Shown: positions 18,225 through 26,387 of the stretch, piece after piece
Layout: each line of letters starts with the position of its first letter
Position numbering within the stretch: the stretch's first letter is position 1
Origin: Mycolicibacterium frederiksbergense
GTDB lineage: Bacteria; Actinomycetota; Actinomycetes; Mycobacteriales; Mycobacteriaceae
Assembly: GCF_029893345.1 (NCBI RefSeq)
Contig: NZ_JARXVE010000001.1
Span: forward strand, 124,001 to 188,000
Length of the DNA stretch: 64,000 nt
Direction: 5' to 3'
Made by a program: the position numbers and the translations under genes
The notes under the pieces: model-generated
What the model saw: the letters and a program-made list of their open reading frames with translations, nothing else
Told to the model about the DNA's origin: nothing
The model's database searches: none

Positions 18225-19025
18225 CTACCGAGCGGTAGCTTGCACGTCGATGACGGACGCCATGGCGGCGCCCACGATGCCCGCGGTGTTCAAAAGCGTC
18301 GCGGGGACGATGGGGGTGCGGATCTCCAGTAGTGGCAGCCACTTGTCGGCCTTGCGGCTGATGCCGCCGCCGGCGATGAACAGATCCGGCCAGATCGCGT
18401 TCTCGAGCGTCACCAGAACCTTGGTGACCTCTTCGCTCCAGCGGGCATAACTCCAGTTCTTGCGGTCCTTGACCGAAGACGCGGCCCGGTGCTCGGCCTC
18501 TTTACCGCCCACTTGCAGGTGGCCAAATTCGGTGTTGGGCAACAACACACCGTTGTGGATCACCGCGGACCCGATGCCGGTTCCGAAGGTCAGCATCACG
18601 ATGACACCGGAGTTGTCCTTGCCTGCCCCATAGCGCCCCTCGGCGACACCGGCCGCATCGGCGTCATTGAGCACCGTCACCCGTGCTCCGCCGAGGGCGG
18701 AGCCGATCAACTCGCACGCATCCACACCGATCCAACTCTTGTCGACGTTGGCCGCGGTGCGCACGATGCCGCCGGTCACCACTCCCGGATAGGTGACGCC
18801 GACGCTGCCGGTCCAGCCGAATTCGGCCACCACGGCGGCCACCGTTTTCGCCACCGCCTCCGGGGTGGCGGGCTGGGGTGTGTCGAGCTTGAACCGCTCG
18901 CCGATCAGTTGCCCGGTGTCGAGGTCGACGATGCCGCCTTTGATGCCGCTGCCGCCGACGTCGACGCCGAATCCACGGTGTCGGGCATGGATGTCGACCA
19001 CCGGATCTGTTGCGGGTGCGGTCAT
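18225..19025 (-). CDS. ppgK: PpgK, polyphosphate glucokinase
   Basis: A 266-residue ROK-family kinase that phosphorylates glucose using polyphosphate or ATP. The phosphate-1 motif is FGVDVGGSGIKGGIVDLDTG; sugar-binding and phosphate-2 signals follow in VLNDADAAGVAEG and MLTFGTGIGSAV, and the family C-terminal block is KNWSYARWSEEVTKVLVTLE. The ATG at 19025 has AAGGAG 6 bases upstream; the longer frame is discarded. It is divergent from suhB with about 200 bases between, which should hold both promoters. Confidence 0.95.
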   Translation of the reverse strand: MTAPATDPVVDIHARHRGFGVDVGGSGIKGGIVDLDTGQLIGERFKLDTPQPATPEAVAKTVAAVVAEFGWTGSVGVTYPGVVTGGIVRTAANVDKSWIGVDACELIGSALGGARVTVLNDADAAGVAEGRYGAGKDNSGVIVMLTFGTGIGSAVIHNGVLLPNTEFGHLQVGGKEAEHRAASSVKDRKNWSYARWSEEVTKVLVTLENAIWPDLFIAGGGISRKADKWLPLLEIRTPIVPATLLNTAGIVGAAMASVIDVQATAR

Positions 19026-19229
19026 GGGGTGCTCCTTTGCGGGACAGGCATTGAACAGGCTGTCGGACGGGCTGAGGGACAAACCAAGGCGCGCCCTCAC
19101 CCTAGTCGTTGAACAGCGCCGTGGGCGCCCCAACGACCGCGGGTGTGGTCCGCCGCGGCGAGGCCGCGAAGTTCAACGGCGGTCCCCCCGCGAAGCGACT
19201 TTTCGGTCAGAAGATGATGCGATAGAGCC

Positions 19230-20078
19230 GTGACCGACAACAGTTTCGATCTGCCCGGCTTGCGGGCGGTGGCCGAACAACTTGCAACCGAAGCCGCCGA
19301 GTTCGTCGCGCGTCGTCGCGCCGAGGTGTTCGGCACCGTGGCGCGCACCGCCGGTGACCCTGCCCCCGGCGCGGTGCGCTCCAAGAGCACCCCGACCGAC
19401 CCCGTCACGATCGTCGACACCGAAACCGAACGGTGGTTGCGCGAGCGCCTGGCGGAGTTGCGGCCCGGGGAACAGATCCTGGGCGAGGAGGAGGGCGGCG
19501 ACCTGGACGGGCGGAGCGGCCTGAGCTGGGTGATCGATCCGATCGACGGCACGGTCAACTTCGTCTACGGGATCCCGGCGTACGCGGTCTCGGTGGCCGT
19601 CCAGCGCGACGGGCGATCTGTGGCCGGAGCAGTGGCCGACGTGTCGGCGGGCACGGTCTACTCGGCTGCCCTCGGGCACGGTGCCGAGGTGCTGGCGGGC
19701 GGAGTTCGTACCCCGCTGCGGTGCAGCGGTGTCGACGATTTGTCGATGACGCTGCTGGGTACCGGGTTCTCCTACGATCCCGACCAACGCGCGCGACAGG
19801 CCGGCGTGCTGGCTCAGGTGCTGCCCGCGGTGCGCGATGTGCGGCGGATCGGCTCGTGTGCCCTCGACCTGTGCATGGTGGCCGCCGGCCAGCTGGACGC
19901 TTACTACGAAGAGGGTGTGCAGGTCTGGGACTGGGCCGCGGCCGCACTGATCGCTGCCGAGGCCGGGGCCACGGTGTGGCTGCCGACCGCTGCCGATTCC
20001 GAGCGCGTGGCGGCTTCGGCGCCGGGGGTGGCCGACGCCCTGCACGGCGTCCTAGCAGGCGCCGGTATGGATTTTTGA
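19230..20078 (+). CDS. suhB: Inositol monophosphatase SuhB
   Basis: A 282-residue Mg-dependent phosphatase of the IMPase family, needed for inositol and hence phosphatidylinositol, mannosides and mycothiol. The metal ligands are visible: Glu in LGEEEGG, the motif WVIDPIDGTVNFVYG (Asp, Asp, Gly, Thr), and Asp in VQVWDWAAAALIAAEAGA. It starts at GTG 19230. Its last 27 bases overlap the convergent cei gene. The same order is found in M. tuberculosis (suhB next to ppgK). Confidence 0.95.
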   Translation: MTDNSFDLPGLRAVAEQLATEAAEFVARRRAEVFGTVARTAGDPAPGAVRSKSTPTDPVTIVDTETERWLRERLAELRPGEQILGEEEGGDLDGRSGLSWVIDPIDGTVNFVYGIPAYAVSVAVQRDGRSVAGAVADVSAGTVYSAALGHGAEVLAGGVRTPLRCSGVDDLSMTLLGTGFSYDPDQRARQAGVLAQVLPAVRDVRRIGSCALDLCMVAAGQLDAYYEEGVQVWDWAAAALIAAEAGATVWLPTAADSERVAASAPGVADALHGVLAGAGMDF

Positions 20079-20702
20079 CAGCAGCGCGGAGTCGGCGGGG
20101 GCAGTGGCGTCGGGCCGCAGGCTGGCCAGGACCGCGTTGATGTCGTCATTGCTGGCCAGTTGGCTGAACTCGGTGCCCAGTGCAAGATCGACTGTGGCGT
20201 CGGCCCTTTCGTCCTGGAGCAGCTCGGTGCACGGGGCGACCAGCCACACTGCCGCGGCCGCGGTGCGGCCGGCCGGGCCGAACCGGATTTGGCCCTGGCA
20301 TTCCAGTCGCGCGCTGGAATAGATCGGGTCGTTGGCGGCCTCGGGCTGGGCGAAGCCGAGATCGCGGAGCGCGCCGGCCACTTCGCCGGCCTGGCCGCCC
20401 TGGCCGCTGGCGTTGAGCACCCGGATCTTGGCCTCGGCCAGCGGGGCCGGCAGGACTTCGGTCATGGCCGAACTGGCTACCTGTTCACCCAGTTTGGGAG
20501 CGGCCGGGTCGGTGGCCGGGGGTGGGGCGTTGCAGACGGTGGCTTCGTGCACATCGGCGGGTCGGCTCAGTGCGACGATCCACACCGTCAGCGTGACCAC
20601 CGCCAGTGCGACGAACAGCGCAATGGCGGGGACGAAATTGCGCCGACGGAACGGGCGACCGTGCCGGTCGAACGCGGTGCCGTCGGTGATTTGTGCGACC
20701 AC
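20052..20702 (-). CDS. cei: Cei, envelope integrity protein (LytR_C domain)
   Basis: A 216-residue protein with a short cytoplasmic N-terminus, one membrane helix (NFVPAIALFVALAVVTLTVWIVAL) and an extracytoplasmic LytR C-terminal domain: IRVLNASGQGGQAGEVAGALRDLGF. Cysteines at VCNAP, LECQG, APCTE and the C-terminal GAC probably form disulfides. It corresponds to Rv2700/Cei, needed for envelope integrity and virulence in M. tuberculosis. It is divergent from the DUF4193 gene across a CRP-like palindrome, and overlaps the end of suhB. Confidence 0.9.
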   Translation of the reverse strand: MVAQITDGTAFDRHGRPFRRRNFVPAIALFVALAVVTLTVWIVALSRPADVHEATVCNAPPPATDPAAPKLGEQVASSAMTEVLPAPLAEAKIRVLNASGQGGQAGEVAGALRDLGFAQPEAANDPIYSSARLECQGQIRFGPAGRTAAAAVWLVAPCTELLQDERADATVDLALGTEFSQLASNDDINAVLASLRPDATAPADSALLSKIHTGAC

Positions 20703-20754
20703 ACGTGCACTCTAAGGGCAAGCTGGTTCACTGACCCAGCAGAGCTCAGGCGGT

Positions 20755-20774
20755 AGTGTGATGTAAATCACACT
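20755..20774. promoter_or_regulatory. Perfect CRP-type palindrome
   Basis: AGTGTGA-tgtaaa-TCACACT, a perfect 7+7 palindrome containing the full CRP consensus TGTGA-N6-TCACA. It lies between the divergent cei (start 20702) and DUF4193 (start 20869) genes, 53 and 95 bases from their starts. It is a strong candidate site for the cAMP receptor protein. Confidence 0.8.
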
Positions 20775-20868
20775 GGAACGTGTGGCAATACGGGCACGAA
20801 TCATTTGGGGAATGCGTTCGACGCTGGTACAAAGCTCTGCTGCAGGGGTAAGGGAGGGGAGACCGACG

Positions 20869-21171
20869 ATGGCTACTGATTACGACGCTCCACGGCGAAC
20901 CGAAGCTGACGACGTTTCCGAGGACTCGCTGGAAGAGCTCAAGGCGCGGCGCAATGAGGCGCAGTCTGCCGTGGTGGACGTGGATGAATCCGAGTCTGCC
21001 GAGTCATTCGAGCTGCCGGGCGCAGACCTGTCCGGCGAGGAACTGTCGGTACGGGTGATCCCGAAGCAGGCTGACGAGTTCACCTGTTCCAGCTGTTTTC
21101 TGGTGCATCACCGCAGCCGGCTGGCCAGCGAGAAGAACGGCGTGATGATCTGCACCGACTGCGCGGCCTGA
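20869..21171 (+). CDS. DUF4193 protein
   Basis: A 100-residue acidic protein, MATDYDAPRRTEADDVSEDS at the start, with a C-terminal zinc-ribbon-like segment FTCSSCFLVHHRSRLA...ICTDCAA (two CxxC pairs). This is the DUF4193 family, highly conserved in actinobacteria (Rv2699c-like). A link to transcription is suggested only by its composition and zinc site. The ATG at 20869 has a purine-rich AGGGAGGGGAG upstream. Possible CRP control comes from the palindrome 95 bases before the start. Confidence 0.9.
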   Translation: MATDYDAPRRTEADDVSEDSLEELKARRNEAQSAVVDVDESESAESFELPGADLSGEELSVRVIPKQADEFTCSSCFLVHHRSRLASEKNGVMICTDCAA

Positions 21172-21180
21172 GTCCGCTCG

Positions 21181-21258
21181 GCCGCTGGAGCTTGATTCGC
21201 GGCTCAGCCGCTGGAGCTTGATTCGCGGCTCAGCCGCGGGAGCTTGATTCGCGGCTCA
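21181..21258. repeat. Three-copy 26-bp tandem repeat
   Basis: The 26-bp unit occurs at 21181-21206, 21207-21232 (identical) and 21233-21258 (one T to G change), followed by an 8-base partial copy. Each junction makes GCGGCtcaGCCGC, a 5-bp hairpin. The last copy supplies the stop codon of the convergent DUF3093 gene. It may act as a terminator cluster. Confidence 0.9.
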
Positions 21259-21735
21259 GCCGCGGAGTGCCGCCAGCACCCGGTCCGGATGGCGCGAGCT
21301 GATCAACCAGTACGGCGTGGGGTCATCCGGATCGTCGAGTACCACCAGCACCATGGGGCCGACCCACGCGCGGTGCACCACGTACGAGGCGGGATCGAGC
21401 TGGCGGCCGAGTGCGGCCGACTTCGCCGAACGCGGCACCTCGGCGGTGCGGGAGATGACGCTGACCGGCAGGTGGGCGTTGCCGATCCACAATTCGCTGT
21501 CGCCGGCTGTCCCGCGCATCACCTTCAGCTCGGTCTTGCTGAACCAGAACAACACCGCCGCCGCCACCCCGAAAAGCAGCAGGTAGGGCAGCCAGGCCGG
21601 GATGGCCGGGGCCGCCAGGCCGACTTCGAACGCGATCACCCCTGCCAGCACGGCAGCGGGCAGCGACCACCACCATGGCACCCACAACCGTTCGCGGTAC
21701 TGGACGGTTTGGGCGGTTGCTCGCGTGTCGGACAC
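21256..21735 (-). CDS. DUF3093 membrane protein
   Basis: A 159-residue protein with two membrane helices ([20 protein letters not shown] and [18 protein letters not shown]) followed by a soluble domain ([13 protein letters not shown]...[28 protein letters not shown]). This matches DUF3093 and the M. tuberculosis Rv2698. Function is unknown. The GTG at 21735 is used; the in-frame codon at 21771 would run into the divergent dut promoter and start. The stop lies in the tandem repeat. Confidence 0.85.
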   Translation of the reverse strand: MSDTRATAQTVQYRERLWVPWWWSLPAAVLAGVIAFEVGLAAPAIPAWLPYLLLFGVAAAVLFWFSKTELKVMRGTAGDSELWIGNAHLPVSVISRTAEVPRSAKSAALGRQLDPASYVVHRAWVGPMVLVVLDDPDDPTPYWLISSRHPDRVLAALRG

Positions 21736-21746
21736 GCGGCTCAGAG

Positions 21747-21752
21747 TAATCT
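21747..21752 (+). promoter_or_regulatory. -10 box of leaderless dut
   Basis: TAATCT ends 8 bases before the dut GTG at 21761, so the transcript should begin at or next to the start codon. Confidence 0.5.
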
Positions 21753-21760
21753 GTGACGTC

Positions 21761-22225
21761 GTGTCCAACACTCTGGCGGTGGTCCGATTGGACCGCGAAC
21801 TCCCGATGCCCAGCCGGGCGCACGATGGCGACGCGGGCGTAGACCTCTACAGCGCGCAGGAACTTGAGCTGGCCCCCGGGCAGCGGGCGCTGGTGTCCAC
21901 CGGCCTCGCGGTGGCCATTCCGCACGGAATGGTGGGGCTGGTCCACCCGCGCTCGGGTTTGGCTGCGCGCGTGGGTCTTTCGATCGTCAACAGCCCGGGC
22001 ACCATCGACGCCGGCTACCGCGGCGAGATCAAGGTTTCGCTGATCAATCTTGATCCCCAGACGCCGATCGTGATCAATCGCGGTGATCGGATTGCCCAGC
22101 TGTTGGTGCAGCGGGTAGAACTGCCCGAGCTGGTCGAGGTGGCCTCGTTCGACGAGGCCGGCCTGGCTGACACCACCCGTGGTGACGGTGGACACGGTTC
22201 CTCCGGCGGACATGCGAGTTTGTGA
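21761..22225 (+). CDS. dut: Dut, dUTP diphosphatase
   Basis: A 154-residue trimeric dUTPase that removes dUTP and makes dUMP for thymidylate. All five motifs are present: [12 protein letters not shown] (1), HPRSGLA (2), [17 protein letters not shown] (3), [10 protein letters not shown] (4) and the flexible C-terminal arm GDGGHGSSG (5). The length equals the M. tuberculosis enzyme. The GTG at 21761 begins the conserved N-terminus. The stop overlaps the ATG of the DUF3710 gene (TGATG), so the two are translationally coupled. Confidence 0.97.
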   Translation: MSNTLAVVRLDRELPMPSRAHDGDAGVDLYSAQELELAPGQRALVSTGLAVAIPHGMVGLVHPRSGLAARVGLSIVNSPGTIDAGYRGEIKVSLINLDPQTPIVINRGDRIAQLLVQRVELPELVEVASFDEAGLADTTRGDGGHGSSGGHASL

Positions 22226-22989
22226 TGGCAATAGGAAAACGCAAGAGCAACGATTCGGCCGACAACGCGGCTGACCAGAACGCCGAGGAGCCGGCCACAG
22301 TGGATACGACCGACGAGGACCTCATCGACGGCCCGTTCGACGTCGACGATTTCGACGACCCCGCCGTCGCGGCGCAGGGTCGGCTCGACCTCGGCTCGGT
22401 GCTGATCCCGATGCCCGACGGCGGGCAGGTTCAGGTCGAGCTCAACGAGGCGGGGGCGCCCAGCGCCGTGTGGGTGGTGACCCCCAACGGGCGATTCACC
22501 GTCGCCGCCTACGCGGCGCCCAAGAGCCCGGGCCTGTGGCGCGAGGTGGCCGGCGAACTCGCCGAATCGCTGCGCAACGACGCAGGCTCGGTGAGCATCC
22601 AGGACGGCCCATGGGGTCGTGAGGTGGTCGGTGTCGGCAACGGCGGAGTGGTGCGCTTCATCGGTGTCGACGGCTACCGGTGGATGGTGCGCTGTGTGGT
22701 CAACGGCGCTCCGGAGACCATCGACGCGCTGACCGACGAGGCTCGGGCCTCACTGGCCGACAGTGTGATTCGTCGTGGTGATACCCCGCTGCCGGTCCGC
22801 ACGCCGCTGCAGGTGCAGCTGCCCGAGCCGATGGCGGCCCAACTGCGCGCCGCGGCTCAGCAGGCTGCCGCGCAGCAGATGGCCCAGCAGCAGGCCCCAC
22901 CGCAGGAGCAGCCGCCGGCCGAGCCGACGGCCCGGCGCAGCACGCAGGGTTCGGCGATGCAGCAGCTGCGCACCATCACCGGCGGGTAG
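22225..22989 (+). CDS. DUF3710 protein
   Basis: A 254-residue actinobacterial protein. The acidic N-terminus (DEDLIDGPFDVDDFDD) leads to the conserved DUF3710 domain (RLDLGSVLIPMPDGGQVQVE, VAAYAAPKSPGLWREVAGEL, GVDGYRWMVRCVV), and the tail is Gln/Ala/Pro-rich (about 205-240). There is no signal peptide or membrane helix. The ATG at 22225 overlaps the dut stop and is preferred over a GTG one codon upstream. Function is unknown, but the dut linkage is conserved. Confidence 0.88.
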   Translation: MAIGKRKSNDSADNAADQNAEEPATVDTTDEDLIDGPFDVDDFDDPAVAAQGRLDLGSVLIPMPDGGQVQVELNEAGAPSAVWVVTPNGRFTVAAYAAPKSPGLWREVAGELAESLRNDAGSVSIQDGPWGREVVGVGNGGVVRFIGVDGYRWMVRCVVNGAPETIDALTDEARASLADSVIRRGDTPLPVRTPLQVQLPEPMAAQLRAAAQQAAAQQMAQQQAPPQEQPPAEPTARRSTQGSAMQQLRTITGG

Positions 22990-23019
22990 CGCCCGCCTGA
23001 TTCGGCTCCAGCCGGCGGC

Positions 23020-23730
23020 TCAGTCTGCGCCGGCGGCCTCCTGGAGTGCGGCCACGCAGGCGGCGCCCAGCACACCGGTATCGCGCCCCATTTCGGCGAG
23101 GGTGACGGTGCGCAGCGCCGCGCGCGGCACCGCGGTCATCCACTCGTATCCGACCTCGGCCGGATGAACGGGATCGTCGGTGGCCACGGCGACACCCATC
23201 GGCACCGCCAGCTGTTCGAGTTCGGCACAGGTGGGAGCCCCGTATCCGGCCGCCTCGTCCAAGGCGTCGGGCAGCGTGGGCCACTGGCCGACCCAGGATC
23301 GGGCTAGTTCGTCGGCCAGCCAGGCCGGGCTCGACACCCGCATTTGGGCCACCGTGGCCGCCAGCCCATCCTGGCGTAGCAGGTGCGCCGATTGGCGGGC
23401 AAGCAGCGCAGCGGGGGCGTTCTGGGCCGAACCCATCCACGGCGGCAGGGCCGCCAGCACCGCCACGGCCCGGCTGGGGTGATCCAGAGCCCATCTGGTG
23501 GCGACCACGGCACCGATGGATACTCCGCCGACCGCGATGGGGCCGGAGCGGGCAGCGTTCTCCAGCGCGTGCAGATACCCCTCGATGAGGCGCTCCGGTG
23601 TCGGCGGCGGGGTCACCACGAGCGCGCCGGCATCGTGCAATGCAGCCGAGAACGCTCGGTAGACGTAGTTGTCGTCGGACCCGGTGCCGGGCAACAGAAC
23701 CGTGGTGACACCACGCAGGATGACGCTCAT
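23020..23730 (-). CDS. Alpha/beta hydrolase (Rv2695-like)
   Basis: A 236-residue single-domain hydrolase-like protein. TVLLPGTGSDDNYVY forms the oxyanion region, and GGVSIGAVVATRWAL is the nucleophile elbow (GxSxG, Ser). The Asp in GVAVATDDPVHP fits the acid, and a catalytic His is probably in the same segment (DPVHPAEVGYEW). The ATG at 23730 is preferred to a GTG one codon earlier. The substrate is unknown. It sits between two operons and is convergent with the DUF3710 gene. Confidence 0.8.
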   Translation of the reverse strand: MSVILRGVTTVLLPGTGSDDNYVYRAFSAALHDAGALVVTPPPTPERLIEGYLHALENAARSGPIAVGGVSIGAVVATRWALDHPSRAVAVLAALPPWMGSAQNAPAALLARQSAHLLRQDGLAATVAQMRVSSPAWLADELARSWVGQWPTLPDALDEAAGYGAPTCAELEQLAVPMGVAVATDDPVHPAEVGYEWMTAVPRAALRTVTLAEMGRDTGVLGAACVAALQEAAGAD

Positions 23731-23864
23731 CACATGATCGTGCCTGCCTCGTCAAATCGTCGGCGTGCCGACCCGGACCCTACGTGGCATTTGCTGAACA
23801 AGAGGTCTACCGTGGCGTTGGTTGGGTGGATCCACGGTGGGTCCGCGAAAGGTCAGGAGAGGCC

Positions 23865-24236
23865 ATGGCTACGGCCGAAGGGTATCTGCGCCGGCTTACG
23901 CGACGCCTGACAGAAGACCCCGAACAACTCGATGTCGAAGAGCTCAGCGACGAAGCGGCCAGTACCGGCGCGTTGAAGGCGATCCATGCTCAGCGCGGTC
24001 AGGAAGTGACGATGGTCGGCACCCTGCGCAGCGTCGAATGTAACGGCAAGGGGTGTTCCGGCGGCATCAAAGCTGAACTGTTCGACGGTACGGACATGGT
24101 GTTGTTGGTGTGGTTGGGTCAGCGTCGTATCCCGGGTATCGAATCGGGCCGCACCCTGCGGGTGCACGGCCGGGTCGGCAAGCTGGAGAACGGAACCAAA
24201 GCCATCTACAACCCGCATTACGAAATTCAGAAGTGA
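23865..24236 (+). CDS. OB-fold nucleic-acid-binding protein
   Basis: A 123-residue protein with a helical N-terminus (ATAEGYLRRLTRRLTEDPEQ) and an OB-fold domain (EVTMVGTLRSVECNGKGCSGGIKAELFDGT...LRVHGRVGKLENGTKAIYNP). It is of the type annotated as OB-fold/tRNA anticodon-binding in actinobacteria (Rv2694c-like). The ATG at 23865 has CAGGAGAGG upstream. Its stop overlaps the GTG of the DUF3159 gene (GTGA), so the two are coupled. Confidence 0.85.
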   Translation: MATAEGYLRRLTRRLTEDPEQLDVEELSDEAASTGALKAIHAQRGQEVTMVGTLRSVECNGKGCSGGIKAELFDGTDMVLLVWLGQRRIPGIESGRTLRVHGRVGKLENGTKAIYNPHYEIQK

Positions 24237-24934
24237 GTCAGGACGAAAAGGACACAGGCAGCGCACCTCAACCCCCCGAGGTTGATCCGGCCCTGAGCCG
24301 AGCCCAAACCCATTCCGGTGGGCGTGCGGTGCTCGAACAGATGGGCGGCATCAGCGGCCTGATCTATTCCTCCCTACCGGTGATGGTGTTCGTCCCGGTG
24401 TCCACGATGTTTGGGCTGAAGCCCGCGATCGGCGCGGCACTCGGCGTGGCGACCCTGATCCTGCTCTGGCGGCTGATCCGCCACGAATCGGTTCAGCCCG
24501 CTGTGTCGGGATTTTTCGCCGTGGGGGCCAGCGCGCTGATCGCCTATGTGGTGGGGGAGTCGAAAGGCTTTTTCCTGCTTGGTATCTGGAGCTCGCTGGT
24601 GTATGCGGTGGTGTTCGGGATATCGGTGCTGATCCGTCGTCCCGTGGTCGGATACATCTGGGGCTGGGTGAATACCCACGACCGGCACTGGCGTGATGTG
24701 CGCAAGGCGGTGCTGGCGTTCGACGTCGCCACGCTCACCTGGGTCGCGGTGTTCGCATCGCGGTTCCTGGTGCAGCAGCCCCTTTACGAGGCCAATAAGA
24801 CCGGCTGGCTGGGTGTCACGCGTATCGCCATGGGCTGGCCGTTGACCGCCGTGGCCGCGTTGGTGACCTATCTCGCAATCCGGGCCGCGCAGCGTGCCGT
24901 ACACGGCCAGGGCGCGGCCGACACCGCCGACTAG
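24233..24934 (+). CDS. DUF3159 membrane protein
   Basis: A 233-residue integral membrane protein with five or six helices (GLIYSSLPVMVFVPVSTMFGL, AALGVATLILLWRLI, FFAVGASALIAYVVGESKGF, VYAVVFGISVLI, WPLTAVAALVTYLAI). The segment RRPVVGYIWGWVNTHDRHWR is the DUF3159 signature. Function is unknown. It overlaps the OB-fold gene upstream and is convergent with the TrkA pair. In M. tuberculosis the same gene (Rv2693c) neighbours ceoC. Confidence 0.88.
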   Translation: MSQDEKDTGSAPQPPEVDPALSRAQTHSGGRAVLEQMGGISGLIYSSLPVMVFVPVSTMFGLKPAIGAALGVATLILLWRLIRHESVQPAVSGFFAVGASALIAYVVGESKGFFLLGIWSSLVYAVVFGISVLIRRPVVGYIWGWVNTHDRHWRDVRKAVLAFDVATLTWVAVFASRFLVQQPLYEANKTGWLGVTRIAMGWPLTAVAALVTYLAIRAAQRAVHGQGAADTAD

Positions 24935-24938
24935 GTGC

Positions 24939-25607
24939 TCAGCGCGGCGCCGGCCGCAGCAGCAGTTCGCGCAGTTCGTCCTCGGACTCTGTGACGGCCA
25001 CAAACAGCAGCTCGTCGCCACCCTCCAGTGGCTCATCGGACTCCGGCACGATCACCCTGGCTCCGCGCAGAATGGTCACCAGCGCGGTGTCACGGGGCAA
25101 TTCCATGCGCTTCACCGGCCTGCCGCCCCAGGGGGTGTCGTCGGGCAGGGTGATCTCCACCAGATTGGCCTGCCCCTTGCGGAACTCCATCAGCCGCACC
25201 AGATCACCGACCGCAACGGCCTCCTCGACCAGTGAGGCCAGCATGCGCGGCGTCGACACCGCCACGTCCACGCCCCAGTTCTCGTCGAACAGCCACTCGT
25301 TGCGGGGATCGTTGACGCGGGCCACCACCCGGGGCACGGCGAATTCGGTCTTGGCCAGCAGACTGACCACCACGTTGACCTTGTCGTCACCGGTAGCCGC
25401 GATCACCACGTCGAAATCCTCGAGCTTGATCGACTCCATCATGGTGAGCTCGCAGGCATCTCCGAGCCGCCATTGCGCGGCCGGAATGGCATCGACGTCG
25501 ATGTGCTCGGCGTTGCGCTCCAGCAGGGTCACTTCGTGGTTGTTCTCCAGCAACTCGCGGGCGATGGAGCGGCCGACAGCCCCGGCCCCGGCGATGGCAA
25601 CTTTCAT
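24939..25607 (-). CDS. ceoC: TrkA-type potassium transport regulator CeoC
   Basis: A 222-residue RCK (KTN) regulatory subunit: the Rossmann NAD(H) motif MKVAIAGAGAVGRSIAREL, the acidic residue in VTLLERN, and a C-terminal TrkA_C domain (NLVEITLPDDTPWGGRPV). It gates a TrkH/TrkG-type K+ channel according to nucleotide state. Its ATG shares one base with the TGA of ceoB upstream, so the two subunits are coupled and may form a heteromer. No channel subunit is encoded nearby, though a permease is divergent. Confidence 0.92.
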   Translation of the reverse strand: MKVAIAGAGAVGRSIARELLENNHEVTLLERNAEHIDVDAIPAAQWRLGDACELTMMESIKLEDFDVVIAATGDDKVNVVVSLLAKTEFAVPRVVARVNDPRNEWLFDENWGVDVAVSTPRMLASLVEEAVAVGDLVRLMEFRKGQANLVEITLPDDTPWGGRPVKRMELPRDTALVTILRGARVIVPESDEPLEGGDELLFVAVTESEDELRELLLRPAPR

Positions 25608-26281
25608 CAGTGCGACTCCAAATCCTCGCTGGGCGGCAGTGCCGAGATGGCAAGCGCCTCGGCGACATGCCCGGACACCGCGGCCATGTACACCTGGTCG
25701 CCGGCCTGGATCACGGTCCTCGGATCCGGCAGGAGGCCGCTGCCGAACCGGATCATGAAGGCCACCCGGCCTCCGGTCACCGCCTCCAGGTCGGTGACCA
25801 GGTGCCCGGCCCAATCCTGGTGCAGCGGAAGCTCGGCGACGCCCACATTGCCCGACGGGTCGCGCCACTTGGTGGTCTCGGTCTCCCTGGTCAGCACGTT
25901 GAGCAGACGATCGGTGGTCCACGGCACAGTGGCCACGGTGGGGATGCCCAGCCGTTCGTAGACCGCGGCGCGTTTGGCGTCGTAGATACGGGCCACCACG
26001 CGTTCGACGCCGAAGGTCTCGCGGGCCACCCGGGCCGAGATGATGTTGGAGTTGTCACCCGAGGACACCGCGGCGAACGCGCCGGCCTCCTCGATCCCGG
26101 CGCGCAGCAGCACATCGCGGTCGAAACCCATGCCGAGCACCCGTTCGCCGGTGAATTCCGGTGACAGCCGGTGGAAGGCGGCGCTGTCGCGATCGATGAC
26201 CGCGACCTCGTGGCCGATCCGGGCCAGGCTGTCTGCGAGGGACGCGCCAACCCGGCCGCACCCCATGACGACTACACGCAC
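25607..26281 (-). CDS. ceoB: TrkA-type potassium transport regulator CeoB
   Basis: A 224-residue RCK subunit paralogous to the next gene: MRVVVMGCGRVGASLADSLA (NAD-binding), AVIDRDSAAFHRL, VSSGDNSNIISARVARETF, and a TrkA_C domain at the end. The pair corresponds to ceoB/ceoC (Rv2691/Rv2692). It reads away from the APC permease at 26388 and shares a 106-base intergenic region with it. Confidence 0.92.
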   Translation of the reverse strand: MRVVVMGCGRVGASLADSLARIGHEVAVIDRDSAAFHRLSPEFTGERVLGMGFDRDVLLRAGIEEAGAFAAVSSGDNSNIISARVARETFGVERVVARIYDAKRAAVYERLGIPTVATVPWTTDRLLNVLTRETETTKWRDPSGNVGVAELPLHQDWAGHLVTDLEAVTGGRVAFMIRFGSGLLPDPRTVIQAGDQVYMAAVSGHVAEALAISALPPSEDLESH

Positions 26282-26373
26282 CCGACGGTCCTTTCCGGTG
26301 GCAGAAAAGCGATGTTGCTCAATCCGTGCACTCGGAACGCTACAGCTTTGTGACGTCTATTAGTCGGCGGGCT

Positions 26374-26379
26374 TACTCT
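26374..26379 (+). promoter_or_regulatory. -10 box of leaderless APC permease gene
   Basis: TACTCT ends 8 bases before the GTG at 26388. Confidence 0.4.
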
Positions 26380-26387
26380 TGGCACTC

